From: Paludibacteraceae bacterium | Lineage (GTDB): Bacteria; Bacteroidota; Bacteroidia; Bacteroidales; Paludibacteraceae | DNA: 7,601 nucleotides | Direction: 5' to 3' | Assembly: GCA_018055865.1 (NCBI GenBank) | Contig: JAGPGR010000075.1 | Location: 1 to 7,601, forward strand | Shown here: positions 1 through 6,068 of the stretch, in pieces | Position numbering within the stretch: position 1 is the stretch's first letter | Layout: each line of letters starts with the position of its first letter | Notes under the pieces: generated by a model | Told to the model about the DNA's origin: nothing | Seen by the model: only the letters and a program-made list of their open reading frames with translations | Database searches by the model: none | Made by a program: the position numbers and the translations under genes

Positions 1-95
1 AAAATGTATCGAACAATTTTACTCGGTTTCCTTTTAGTAGTTGTTGTAGTCGATACCTGGCTGACAGGTTCGTTAGAAGTTTGTTGAGATGCCAT
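1..95 (-). CDS. Unidentified protein, N-terminal part only (runs off the left edge)
   Basis: An open frame of 31 codons starts at ATG (95-93) and continues to the window edge without a stop. The start is well bounded, because an in-frame TAA lies only 12 nt upstream of it. The visible protein begins MASQQTSNEP, is rich in Ser/Thr/Gln, has a run of five threonines, and then turns basic (KRKPSK) and more hydrophobic (IVRYI) at the edge. A polar, disordered N-terminus followed by basic residues is compatible with a membrane segment starting just outside the window, but that segment is not visible. The gene follows the pseudouridine synthase on the same strand after an 87-bp gap, so the two could be co-transcribed. 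A possible but weak -7 element, TATATTTA (complement of 115-122), lies 19 bp upstream of the start, with no clear -33 partner. I do not recognise the family. Confidence 0.55.
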   Translation of the reverse strand, partial: MASQQTSNEPVSQVSTTTTTKRKPSKIVRYI

Positions 96-154
96 AATGA
101 AGCTTTTTTAAGTATAAATATAAAATTTATCGAAATGTATTTACATGTAACAAA

Positions 155-175
155 CCTGAAACCTGGAACCTGGAA
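155..175. repeat. Three tandem heptamers, CCTGRAA
   Basis: The bases read CCTGAAA CCTGGAA CCTGGAA, a three-copy heptamer array in the gap between the pseudouridine synthase stop codon and the next minus-strand gene. A perfect 10-bp palindrome, TTACATGTAA (141-150), sits just beside it. There is no intrinsic terminator in this gap. The function is unknown, and such short arrays can also be simple slippage products. Confidence 0.6.
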
Positions 176-182
176 CTATAAA

Positions 183-1724
183 CTACTCATGCGCACCCAT
201 TTTCAGGATATTCACCTCTTTTTCTGTCAGAAAACGGTATTTGCCGCGGGGGATGTTCTTTTTAGTCAATCCGGCAAAGAAAACACGGTCTAATTTGATG
301 ATTTTATAGCCCAATTTGTCGAAAATACGTCTTACAACGCGGTTCTGACCGGAATGGATTTCAATTCCCACTTCACTCAGACTGTCTTCTTTTACAAATT
401 CCAGTGCATCTGGTTTGATGGTAAAGTCACCCAGATCAATCCCGTTCATAATAGCTTCGAAGTCGGCTTGTTCAAGATCTCTGTCAAGTCCTACGTGATA
501 AATTTTCTTTTTATCGTATTTGGGGTGAGTGAGTTTCGAAGCCAGATCTCCGTCATTGGTCAGTAAAAGTACTCCGGTGGTATTTCTGTCGAGCCTTCCA
601 ACGGGATAAATTCGTTCACTGCATGCATTTTTCACAATGTCGATGACCGTAGTGCGTGAGTGAGTATCTTCGGAAGTTGTAACACAATCTTTCGGTTTGT
701 TGAGCAGCAGATAGATTTTCTTTTCTATTCGCACCGGTTGATTGTGAAACATCACATTGTCGGTAGGCAATACTTTGCTCCCCAATTCGACTACAATTTC
801 ACCGTTAACCGAAATGACACCTGCCTGGATGTATTCATCGGCCTCACGGCGGGAGCAAATGCCTGCATTGGACAAGAACTTATTCAGACGAATTGGTTTT
901 GTCGGGTCAATATACGTTTGCCTGTACTCGAGTTGTTTTTTTCTGCTGTATTTGGCATTTGGATCGTAATCGGCTGAATTATTGCGTTTTCGGAAGGTCA
1001 CTCCTTCTTTTTTGTTGTCGAAGCGTGTTTCAACGAATTTTGAATTTTTCACTTCGTTGGCTTTTCTGAATGTCAGTTTGCCATCGTGAGGTCTTTCGTC
1101 GTTATCGAATCGTTTTTTGAATTCCGGTCGGTCTGATGATCTTTCGCCGCTGTCCGATTTCTTGACAAAACGTGGTCTTTCAGAACCTGAACCGGCAGCA
1201 TTTCTGTTTAACCACGGTTTGCGTTCCTGTCCCGAATCGCTGCGTCGGTCATCGTTGCTGCGGTTTCCGTAAGGTCTTCTTTCTGAGCCTGAACTGTCAG
1301 TATTTTTATTTAACCACGGTTTGCGTTCCTGTCCCGAATCATTGCGCCGGTCGTCGTTGCTGCGGTTTCCGTAAGGTCTTTTCTCCGAACCGGAGTCGGA
1401 GCGTCTGTAGTTGTTGCTGTGGTTATCGTATGGTTTTCTGTCTGTGTCTGAGAATGGTCTTTTGTTGTCAAAATTTCTTTTTTCGCCGTAAGCCGGTCTG
1501 TCATCTTTTCGTTCGAATCTGTTGTCGCTATTGCCTGAATTACGACTTCTTTCATCATGTGCTGGTCTGTCATTTCTGTCCTGATTTCTGGAACCGAAAC
1601 TGGATGGAGAACTTGTGCGTATGCCTTTTATAAAGGACTTTGCATTTTTTTTATCAAAGGATTTACCGTCACGGCTGGCGTCGGAATTACGACTTCCACG
1701 CCTGTTTTCATTGTTTGTTTTCAT
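183..1724 (-). CDS. rluB: 23S rRNA pseudouridine synthase, RsuA/RluB family, with long disordered N-terminal extension
   Basis: This enzyme isomerises a uridine in rRNA to pseudouridine; by family the likely target is the RluB site in helix 80 of 23S rRNA, in the cytoplasm. With the ATG at 1724 the protein has 513 residues. Residues 1-265 are low complexity (Arg, Ser, Asp, Asn, Gly, Lys) and surely disordered. An S4 RNA-binding domain follows at about 278-335 (LNKFLSNAGICSRREAD), then the catalytic domain at about 337-500 with the motif GRLDRNTTG, whose Asp379 is the family's catalytic aspartate. The late motif QNRVVRRIFDKLGY is also typical. E. coli RluB is about 290 residues and its extra tail is C-terminal; here the extension is N-terminal, as in many Bacteroidota homologues. 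An in-frame TTG at 1754 could add ten residues. I prefer the ATG because a TATATTTG promoter element overlaps the longer version. RluB versus RluE/RluF specificity is inferred, not proven. Confidence 0.9.
   Translation of the reverse strand: MKTNNENRRGSRNSDASRDGKSFDKKNAKSFIKGIRTSSPSSFGSRNQDRNDRPAHDERSRNSGNSDNRFERKDDRPAYGEKRNFDNKRPFSDTDRKPYDNHSNNYRRSDSGSEKRPYGNRSNDDRRNDSGQERKPWLNKNTDSSGSERRPYGNRSNDDRRSDSGQERKPWLNRNAAGSGSERPRFVKKSDSGERSSDRPEFKKRFDNDERPHDGKLTFRKANEVKNSKFVETRFDNKKEGVTFRKRNNSADYDPNAKYSRKKQLEYRQTYIDPTKPIRLNKFLSNAGICSRREADEYIQAGVISVNGEIVVELGSKVLPTDNVMFHNQPVRIEKKIYLLLNKPKDCVTTSEDTHSRTTVIDIVKNACSERIYPVGRLDRNTTGVLLLTNDGDLASKLTHPKYDKKKIYHVGLDRDLEQADFEAIMNGIDLGDFTIKPDALEFVKEDSLSEVGIEIHSGQNRVVRRIFDKLGYKIIKLDRVFFAGLTKKNIPRGKYRFLTEKEVNILKMGAHE
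1207..1380 (-). repeat. Two-copy tandem repeat, 102-bp period, inside the pseudouridine synthase gene
   Basis: Bases 1207-1278 and 1309-1380 match at 68 of 72 positions and are 102 bp (34 codons) apart. The protein unit is roughly GSE(R/K)RPYGNRSNDDRR(S/N)DSGQERKPWLN. Only one of the three affected codons in this core changes the amino acid (Ser/Asn); the other differences are synonymous. A degenerate further partial copy (NHSNNYRRSDSG) lies before the first unit in protein order. The low divergence suggests a recent in-frame duplication. Confidence 0.9.
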
Positions 1725-1735
1725 TGAAAATACGT

Positions 1736-1759
1736 CAAATATAATTTTTTGCAAAGGTC
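1736..1759 (-). promoter_or_regulatory. Candidate promoter of the pseudouridine synthase gene
   Basis: Two -7-like elements of the Bacteroidota type TAnnTTTG are visible on the minus strand: TATATTTG (complement of 1736-1743), a perfect match 11 nt before the ATG, and GACCTTTG (complement of 1752-1759), which lacks the leading T but continues as the common TTTGC and would leave a leader of about 20 nt. Neither has a clear TTTG at -33. Either choice favours translation from the ATG at 1724 over the upstream TTG. There is no Shine-Dalgarno sequence. Confidence 0.4.
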
Positions 1760-2206
1760 GGAAAAAAACTTGGATTTACAGCTGTTTTTGCCTTTTACTT
1801 TCAATAAAACAAACAGAAAGTGACCGTTAATTTTTATAATTAGATTTAAGAAGAGAGAAATCATTTAGAACAAGACAAAAAAATTAAACCAAAATAATAT
1901 GTATCCCATTTTCTACATAAAGTACAAAAACAACTTTTAGTACTTTCAGAAAAGTATTATGAGTGAATAACTATGTGCTACTATGTGTAAAGAATCATAC
2001 ACCTAGTATTTCGATTGTATTATCACGTAGTCACGCACAGACTTCGATGCAATTTTTATTGGGCATCTAGCACTTCAAGTGAATTATATTTCGAGAAATA
2101 TTTATTTTTTGTGATCTACTTGGAGTATCGAATCTATTTCAAGAATTTAAAATTTATCTGCCTACATTGAAATAAAGTATCCAGCACTTTTTTTATTCCC
2201 GTTTGT
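1760..2206. other. AT-rich intergenic DNA without a recognisable gene
   Basis: No convincing coding frame, tRNA or known RNA family is visible; every frame is broken by frequent stops. The stretch contains several short symmetric elements: AAAGTAC-N14-GTACTTT (1919-1946), TACTTT-N4-AAAGTA (1941-1956), CACTTCAAGTG (2071-2081, odd palindrome) and ATATTTC-GA-GAAATAT (2086-2101). It also has small direct repeats: ACTATGTG twice, 10 bp apart (1970-1977 and 1980-1987), and ATCYAGCACTT twice (2065-2075 and 2179-2189). AAAGTACAA at 1919-1927 matches one half of the operator-like repeats at 2208-2257. Some of these are expected by chance in such AT-rich sequence. The region may hold further regulator sites or be decayed DNA. 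Confidence 0.55.
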
Positions 2207-2257
2207 ATATTGTAAAAAGTACAATAACAAGATGATTTCATATTGTAAAAAGTACAA
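2207..2257. promoter_or_regulatory. Paired operator-like palindromes upstream of the xyl operon
   Basis: An 18-bp sequence occurs twice without change, at 2207-2224 and 2240-2257, with a 33-bp period (about three helical turns, so on nearly the same DNA face). Each copy contains the inverted repeat TTGTA-N5-TACAA; in the first copy the symmetry extends to TATTGTA-N5-TACAATA (2208-2226). Dyad symmetry, duplication and phasing are what a dimeric regulator site looks like, and the adjacent Nudix-type regulator is the obvious candidate to bind it. The sites lie about 70-120 bp upstream of the predicted promoter elements rather than over them, which is more usual for an activator or for repression by looping. 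The protein-site pairing is inference. Confidence 0.6.
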
Positions 2258-2304
2258 GTTATAAATATCTGAAACATTTAGCTTTAAAACTTTTAGATAA
2301 ATTT

Positions 2305-2334
2305 TTTGTATTTAAAAAATTATTTCTATTTTTG
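2305..2334 (+). promoter_or_regulatory. Bacteroidota-type promoter of the xyl operon
   Basis: A -33 element TTTG (2305-2308) and a -7 element TATTTTTG (2327-2334, a perfect TAnnTTTG) are separated by 18 bp. Transcription would begin near 2340, giving a leader of roughly 20-25 nt before the regulator's ATG at 2364. An inverted repeat AATTTTTT-N6-AAAAAATT (2300-2321) overlaps the -33 element and spacer; it could be a binding site or just AT-rich symmetry. Confidence 0.65.
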
Positions 2335-2363
2335 CATAAATATTTTTCAAACAACCGCATACG

Positions 2364-3068
2364 ATGAGTGAAATCAGACCCTACAATCCCTACGTGTCCA
2401 CGGACTGCGTTGTCTTTGGATTTGATGGGAGAGCCCTGAAGGTACTCCTTATTAAACGGCACATTGAGGAAAATACAGGTGAATATAACGATGTGAAGCT
2501 TCCGGGAAGCATAATTTATATGGACGAAGACCTGGATGAGGCTGCTACACGTGTACTTGCCGAGCTTACGGGTCTGAAAAATATTCCGCTCAGTCAGTTT
2601 CATAGCTTTGGTAATCCGCAGCGAACGAGCAATCCGCGCGATATTCTATGGCTCGAACGAACAATGAAAACAAAAATTGAGCGGATTGTTACTGTAGGCT
2701 ATGTGGCACTTATAAAAATCAACAGAAAAATCACGCTTAACTCAGAAAATAAGTCAGCCGAATGGTACAATGTGAACGATGTAAGAAAAATGAATCTGGC
2801 TATGGATCACAACCAGATTGTTCAGAAAGGGCTGGATCATATCAAATCATGGCTGAATGCAGAGCCACATCTGATGTTCAAATTGCTGCCAAGAAAATTT
2901 ACGGTTTCTCAACTGCGGATTCTGTACGATGAAATAAACCAAACGAAATCGGATGTGCGTAACTTTCAGAAAAAAATAAGTCAGTGGGGAAATCTGGTTA
3001 TGCTGGATGAATCTGAAAAAGGAGTACCTCACCGGGCAGGTCGCCTATACAAGTATCAAAACAAATAA
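2364..3068 (+). CDS. Nudix-fold transcriptional regulator (NrtR/AraR-like), likely xylose-operon regulator
   Basis: The 234-residue protein has an N-terminal Nudix domain (about 10-150) and a C-terminal winged-helix DNA-binding domain (about 168-234; KLLPRKFTVSQLRILYDEI, then NFQKKI and HRAGRLYKY). The Nudix box GX5EX7REUXEEXGU is degraded: it reads S49-x5-E55-x7-RVLAEL-x-GL, so the first Gly is Ser, the Glu after Arg is Val64, and the second Glu of the EE pair is Leu68, while Glu67 remains. Loss of metal-binding glutamates argues against hydrolase activity and for a sugar-sensing regulator, as described for the Bacteroides AraR and the NrtR group. It is the first gene of the operon, 33 bp before xylB, so it should be autoregulated. 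Bacteroidota annotations would call it XylR, unrelated to the AraC-type XylR of E. coli. The effector is presumably D-xylose or a near derivative (inferred). Confidence 0.88.
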   Translation: MSEIRPYNPYVSTDCVVFGFDGRALKVLLIKRHIEENTGEYNDVKLPGSIIYMDEDLDEAATRVLAELTGLKNIPLSQFHSFGNPQRTSNPRDILWLERTMKTKIERIVTVGYVALIKINRKITLNSENKSAEWYNVNDVRKMNLAMDHNQIVQKGLDHIKSWLNAEPHLMFKLLPRKFTVSQLRILYDEINQTKSDVRNFQKKISQWGNLVMLDESEKGVPHRAGRLYKYQNK

Positions 3069-3101
3069 ATAAAACATAAAAACCTTAGAAAACCAATTAC
3101 C

Positions 3102-4577
3102 ATGTATTTATTAGGATATGATTTAGGAAGTTCGTCAGTAAAAGCCAGTCTGGTCAATTCAAAAACCGGTGAAGTACTGGCAAGTGATTTTTCGCCTAAA
3201 AAAGAGATGGAAATCAAGGCCATAAAAGCCGGATGGGCCGAGCAGGATGTAGAAGTATGGTGGAACAATCTGAAAGAAGCCACAAAATCGGTACTTGCTA
3301 CCGCTAAAATAGACCCGAAGGAAATAGATGCAATCGGAATTTCGTACCAAATGCACGGATTGGTGCTGGTTGACGATAACTTACAGGCCATCCGCCGCTC
3401 CATTATCTGGTGCGATAGTCGTGCCGTTCCGTATGGCGAAAAGGCATTGAATCAACTTGGGAATGAAAAATGTTTAACACACCTGTTGAATTCTCCCGGC
3501 AACTTTACCCTGTCGAAACTGGCATGGGTGAAGGAAAATGAACCCGAAAATTACTCCCGGATTAAATATTACATGCTTCCCGGCGATTATATGGCTTTAA
3601 GAATGACGGGTGTGCCTTTAACTACCGCTTCGGGCCTCTCAGAAGGAATTTCGTGGGATTTTATCCACAATCGTCCGGCTGATTTTCTTTACGAATATTT
3701 CGGTTTCTCAACCGAATTCATACCACCGGTTGTACCTACTTTCGGACATCAGGGTCGAATTCTAGCTGAAATAGCCGCAGAACTCGGTCTGACCGAAGGA
3801 ATTCCCGTTACATACCGCGCCGGCGATCAGCCCAACAATGCTCTCTCACTCAACGTGCTCAATCCGGGTGAAGTGGCAGCCACAGCAGGAACATCCGGAG
3901 TAGTGTATGGTGTAAACGAAGATGCCAAATATGACCCTCAATCGCGTGTAAATTCATTTGCTCATGTAAATCACACCGACGAACAAACCCGCGTGGGAGT
4001 TTTGCTTTGTATCAACGGAACCGCAATTCTCAATACCTGGATTAAAAACAACGCTGCTCCCGAAGGAATTTCGTATGCAGCAATGAACGATTTGGCAGCC
4101 GAAATTCCGGTAGGAAGTGAAGGAATTTCGATTATACCATTCGGAAACGGCGCTGAGCGGGTTTTGAACAACGAAGAACCAAACTGCTCTATCCATGGGA
4201 TTAATTTTCTGACACACCGAAAAGCGCATCTGATACGTGCCGCCCACGAAGGCATTGCATTTTCATTCAAATACGGCATGGATATCATGAATAAAATGGG
4301 AATCGAAACCAAAACCATCCGGGCAGGACACGCCAATCTTTTTCTGAGTCCGATATTCCGACAGACTTTATCCAATATTACAGGTGCAACGATTGAATTG
4401 TACAATACGGATGGTTCTATCGGGGCAGCACGCGGAGCCGGAATCGGAGCCGGAATTTACCAGTCTGCCGAAGAGGCATTTTCGACATTGAAAAAAATAT
4501 TGGTAGTGACTCCCGAAGAGAAAGATGTGGAAGCTGCTCTGGATGCTTACAGACTCTGGATCAGTAGATTGAAATAA
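3102..4577 (+). CDS. xylB: Xylulokinase (D-xylulose kinase, FGGY family)
   Basis: This cytoplasmic enzyme phosphorylates D-xylulose with ATP to D-xylulose 5-phosphate, which enters the pentose phosphate pathway. The length of 491 residues is normal for the family (E. coli 484). Visible landmarks are the N-terminal phosphate-binding motif GYDLGSSSVK (5-14), the substrate-site motif YQMHG (82-86, matching the Met-His pair of E. coli XylB), IIWCDSRA (101-108), and the catalytic base Asp242 in AGDQPNNAL. The second phosphate segment EVAATAGTSG (257-266) is present. The ATP-side glycine-rich loop, usually GGGAxS, reads AGHANLF (408-414), a divergent form followed by the expected PIFRQTL. It lies between the regulator (33-bp gap) and xylA (47-bp gap), which fits xylulokinase better than other FGGY kinases. 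No Shine-Dalgarno is seen before the ATG. Confidence 0.95.
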   Translation: MYLLGYDLGSSSVKASLVNSKTGEVLASDFSPKKEMEIKAIKAGWAEQDVEVWWNNLKEATKSVLATAKIDPKEIDAIGISYQMHGLVLVDDNLQAIRRSIIWCDSRAVPYGEKALNQLGNEKCLTHLLNSPGNFTLSKLAWVKENEPENYSRIKYYMLPGDYMALRMTGVPLTTASGLSEGISWDFIHNRPADFLYEYFGFSTEFIPPVVPTFGHQGRILAEIAAELGLTEGIPVTYRAGDQPNNALSLNVLNPGEVAATAGTSGVVYGVNEDAKYDPQSRVNSFAHVNHTDEQTRVGVLLCINGTAILNTWIKNNAAPEGISYAAMNDLAAEIPVGSEGISIIPFGNGAERVLNNEEPNCSIHGINFLTHRKAHLIRAAHEGIAFSFKYGMDIMNKMGIETKTIRAGHANLFLSPIFRQTLSNITGATIELYNTDGSIGAARGAGIGAGIYQSAEEAFSTLKKILVVTPEEKDVEAALDAYRLWISRLK

Positions 4578-4624
4578 TAAAAATTACTTTTAAATAATCA
4601 TTTTAATAAAAAATCAGAAAAATT

Positions 4625-5941
4625 ATGGCAACAAAAACGTATTTCCCAACTGTGGAAAAAATCAAATTCGAAGGAAAAGAAAGTAAAAATCCACTGGCTT
4701 TCCGCTATTACAATCCCGAAAAAGTCGTTTATGGCAAAAAGATGAAAGATTGGTTTAAATTCTCAATGGCCTGGTGGCACACACTTTGCGCAGAAGGCGG
4801 CGATCCGTTTGGAGGAGGCACCAAAGATTTCGAATGGGTAAAGGCCGATGATGCTCTGACAGTAGCCAAACAACGACTGGATGCAGGTTTTGAGTTTATG
4901 CAAAAAATCGGTATAGAATACTATTGCTTCCACGACATCGATCTGATTGAAGAAGGTAATTCGATTGAAGAATACGAAGCAAATCTGAAAGCAATCGTGG
5001 CATACGCCAAGGAAAAACAGGCCGAAACCGGCATCAAACTACTTTGGGGAACTGCCAATGTATTCAGTCACAAGCGCTACATGAACGGAGCTGCAACCAA
5101 TCCTGATTTTGATGTGGTAGCACGTGCAGCCGTTCAGATTAAGAATGCAATTGATTCAACCATTGAACTTGGCGGCGAAAATTACGTATTTTGGGGTGGT
5201 CGCGAAGGCTATTCGACACTTCTGAACACTGACATGAAACGTGAAAAAGAGCATTTGGCCATGATGCTGAAAACTGCCCGCGATTATGGCCGCTCCAAAG
5301 GTTTCAAAGGAAATTTCCTGATTGAACCCAAACCCATGGAACCAACAAAACATCAGTATGATGTGGATGCTGAAACTGTAATCGGTTTTCTGCGTGCTCA
5401 TGGTCTGGATAAAGATTTCAAAATAAATGTGGAAGTAAACCATGCCACACTGGCCGGACATACTTTCGAACACGACCTGCAGTGTGCTGCCGACGCCGGA
5501 ATGCTCGGTTCAATGGATGCTAATCGTGGTGACTACCAAAACGGATGGGATACCGATCAGTTCCCGATTGACATCTACGAATTGGTGCAGGCTATGCTCG
5601 TAATACTGAAAAGCGGTGGTCTGCAAGGCGGCGGAACGAATTTTGACGCAAAAGTTCGTCGTAATTCAACAGATATGGAAGATATCTTCATTGCTCACAT
5701 TGCCGGAATGGACGCATTTGCACGTGCACTCGAAGTGGCAGCGGGTATTCTTGAAGATTCTCCTTATAAAAAAATGGTTGCTGACCGGTATGCTTCTTTT
5801 GATTCAGGCAAAGGTAAAGAATTTGAAAATGGCGCATTAAAAATGGAAGATTTGGTTGCATTGGCTAAATCTAACCCTGAGCCAGCTCAAATAAGCGCAA
5901 AACAGGAATTATACGAATCAATCGTAAATATGTATATTTAA
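4625..5941 (+). CDS. xylA: Xylose isomerase (class II)
   Basis: The enzyme converts D-xylose to D-xylulose in the cytoplasm using two divalent metal ions. At 438 residues it is the long class II form (E. coli 440). All catalytic and metal residues can be placed at positions two higher than in E. coli: His103 and Asp106 in CFHDID, Glu234 and Lys236 in IEPKPM, Glu270 and His273 in NVEVNH, Asp298 in SMDAN, Asp309 and Asp311 in GWDTDQ, and Asp341 in TNFDAKVRR. The motif VFWGGREGY (188-196) is also conserved. The gene looks intact and active. It follows xylB by 47 bp with no terminator between them and is followed by a hairpin that separates it from xylE. The ATG lacks a strong Shine-Dalgarno sequence, as is usual in this phylum. 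Confidence 0.98.
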   Translation: MATKTYFPTVEKIKFEGKESKNPLAFRYYNPEKVVYGKKMKDWFKFSMAWWHTLCAEGGDPFGGGTKDFEWVKADDALTVAKQRLDAGFEFMQKIGIEYYCFHDIDLIEEGNSIEEYEANLKAIVAYAKEKQAETGIKLLWGTANVFSHKRYMNGAATNPDFDVVARAAVQIKNAIDSTIELGGENYVFWGGREGYSTLLNTDMKREKEHLAMMLKTARDYGRSKGFKGNFLIEPKPMEPTKHQYDVDAETVIGFLRAHGLDKDFKINVEVNHATLAGHTFEHDLQCAADAGMLGSMDANRGDYQNGWDTDQFPIDIYELVQAMLVILKSGGLQGGGTNFDAKVRRNSTDMEDIFIAHIAGMDAFARALEVAAGILEDSPYKKMVADRYASFDSGKGKEFENGALKMEDLVALAKSNPEPAQISAKQELYESIVNMYI

Positions 5942-5949
5942 ATAAATGT

Positions 5950-5985
5950 AATAACCCCTCTTTTTTTTAGGAGGGGTTATTTTAT
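5950..5985 (+). terminator. Hairpin between xylA and xylE, possible partial terminator
   Basis: A perfect 11-bp inverted repeat, AATAACCCCTC (5950-5960) and GAGGGGTTATT (5971-5981), begins 9 bp after the xylA stop. The 10-nt loop contains a run of eight T, and only a short T-rich tail (TTTTATC) follows the stem. The stem has a good GC core but the downstream U tract is weak, so it may terminate only part of the transcripts, or protect the 3' end of an xylBA message after processing. Confidence 0.75.
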
Positions 5986-6033
5986 CTAAAATTTTTAATT
6001 CGATATTCTGAAAAATTAACTTCGATAAATCAA

Positions 6034-6054
6034 CTTCTTTGTTAAAAAAAGAAG
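6034..6054 (+). promoter_or_regulatory. Hairpin in the xylE leader covering a purine-rich, possible ribosome binding segment
   Basis: CTTCTTT (6034-6040) can pair with AAAGAAG (6048-6054) across a 7-nt loop. The right arm overlaps AGAAGG, the only Shine-Dalgarno-like stretch in the operon, whose GAAGG ends 13 nt before the xylE ATG. If the stem forms it could reduce xylE translation. It is AT-rich and short, so stability is modest. No convincing TAnnTTTG promoter is seen between the upstream hairpin and xylE; CTTCTTTG at 6034-6041 is a poor match. Confidence 0.35.
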
Positions 6055-6068
6055 GTAACATATAACCA

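Noticed and set aside
1207..1380. Possible CRISPR-like direct repeats
   Set aside because: Only two 72-bp units, in frame within a coding sequence, with a spacer that is itself related coding sequence; this is a protein-level repeat.
1172..1633. Plus-strand open frame encoding a strikingly cysteine-rich protein with internal repeats
   Set aside because: It is the antisense shadow of the repeat-bearing tail of the pseudouridine synthase; the cysteines and repeats arise from complementing Arg/Ser/Asn-rich codons, and it has no promoter or family features.
1725..1754. TTG start giving a ten-residue longer pseudouridine synthase
   Set aside because: A perfect TATATTTG -7 element overlaps this stretch and the ATG at 1724 starts a typical polar N-terminus; the longer form would need an upstream promoter that is not evident.
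1899..1940. Short frame MYPIFYIKYKNNF starting at an ATG in the intergenic region
   Set aside because: Only 13 codons, no convincing promoter or ribosome binding site, and the downstream frame is full of stops, so neither a leader peptide nor a decayed gene can be supported.
2259..2603. Minus-strand open frame of 114 codons overlapping the regulator start
   Set aside because: It lies opposite the clearly coding Nudix domain and the promoter, and its product resembles no family.
3642..4130. Recurrent GAAGGAATTTCG words in xylB (3642-3653, 4062-4073, 4119-4130)
   Set aside because: All are in the same reading frame and encode Glu-Gly-Ile-Ser; this is codon preference and not a regulatory or uptake repeat.
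4397..4406. ATTGTACAAT, a perfect palindrome resembling the operator half-sites
   Set aside because: It lacks the 5-bp spacer of the paired sites and lies inside xylB coding sequence, so a chance match is more likely than an internal operator.
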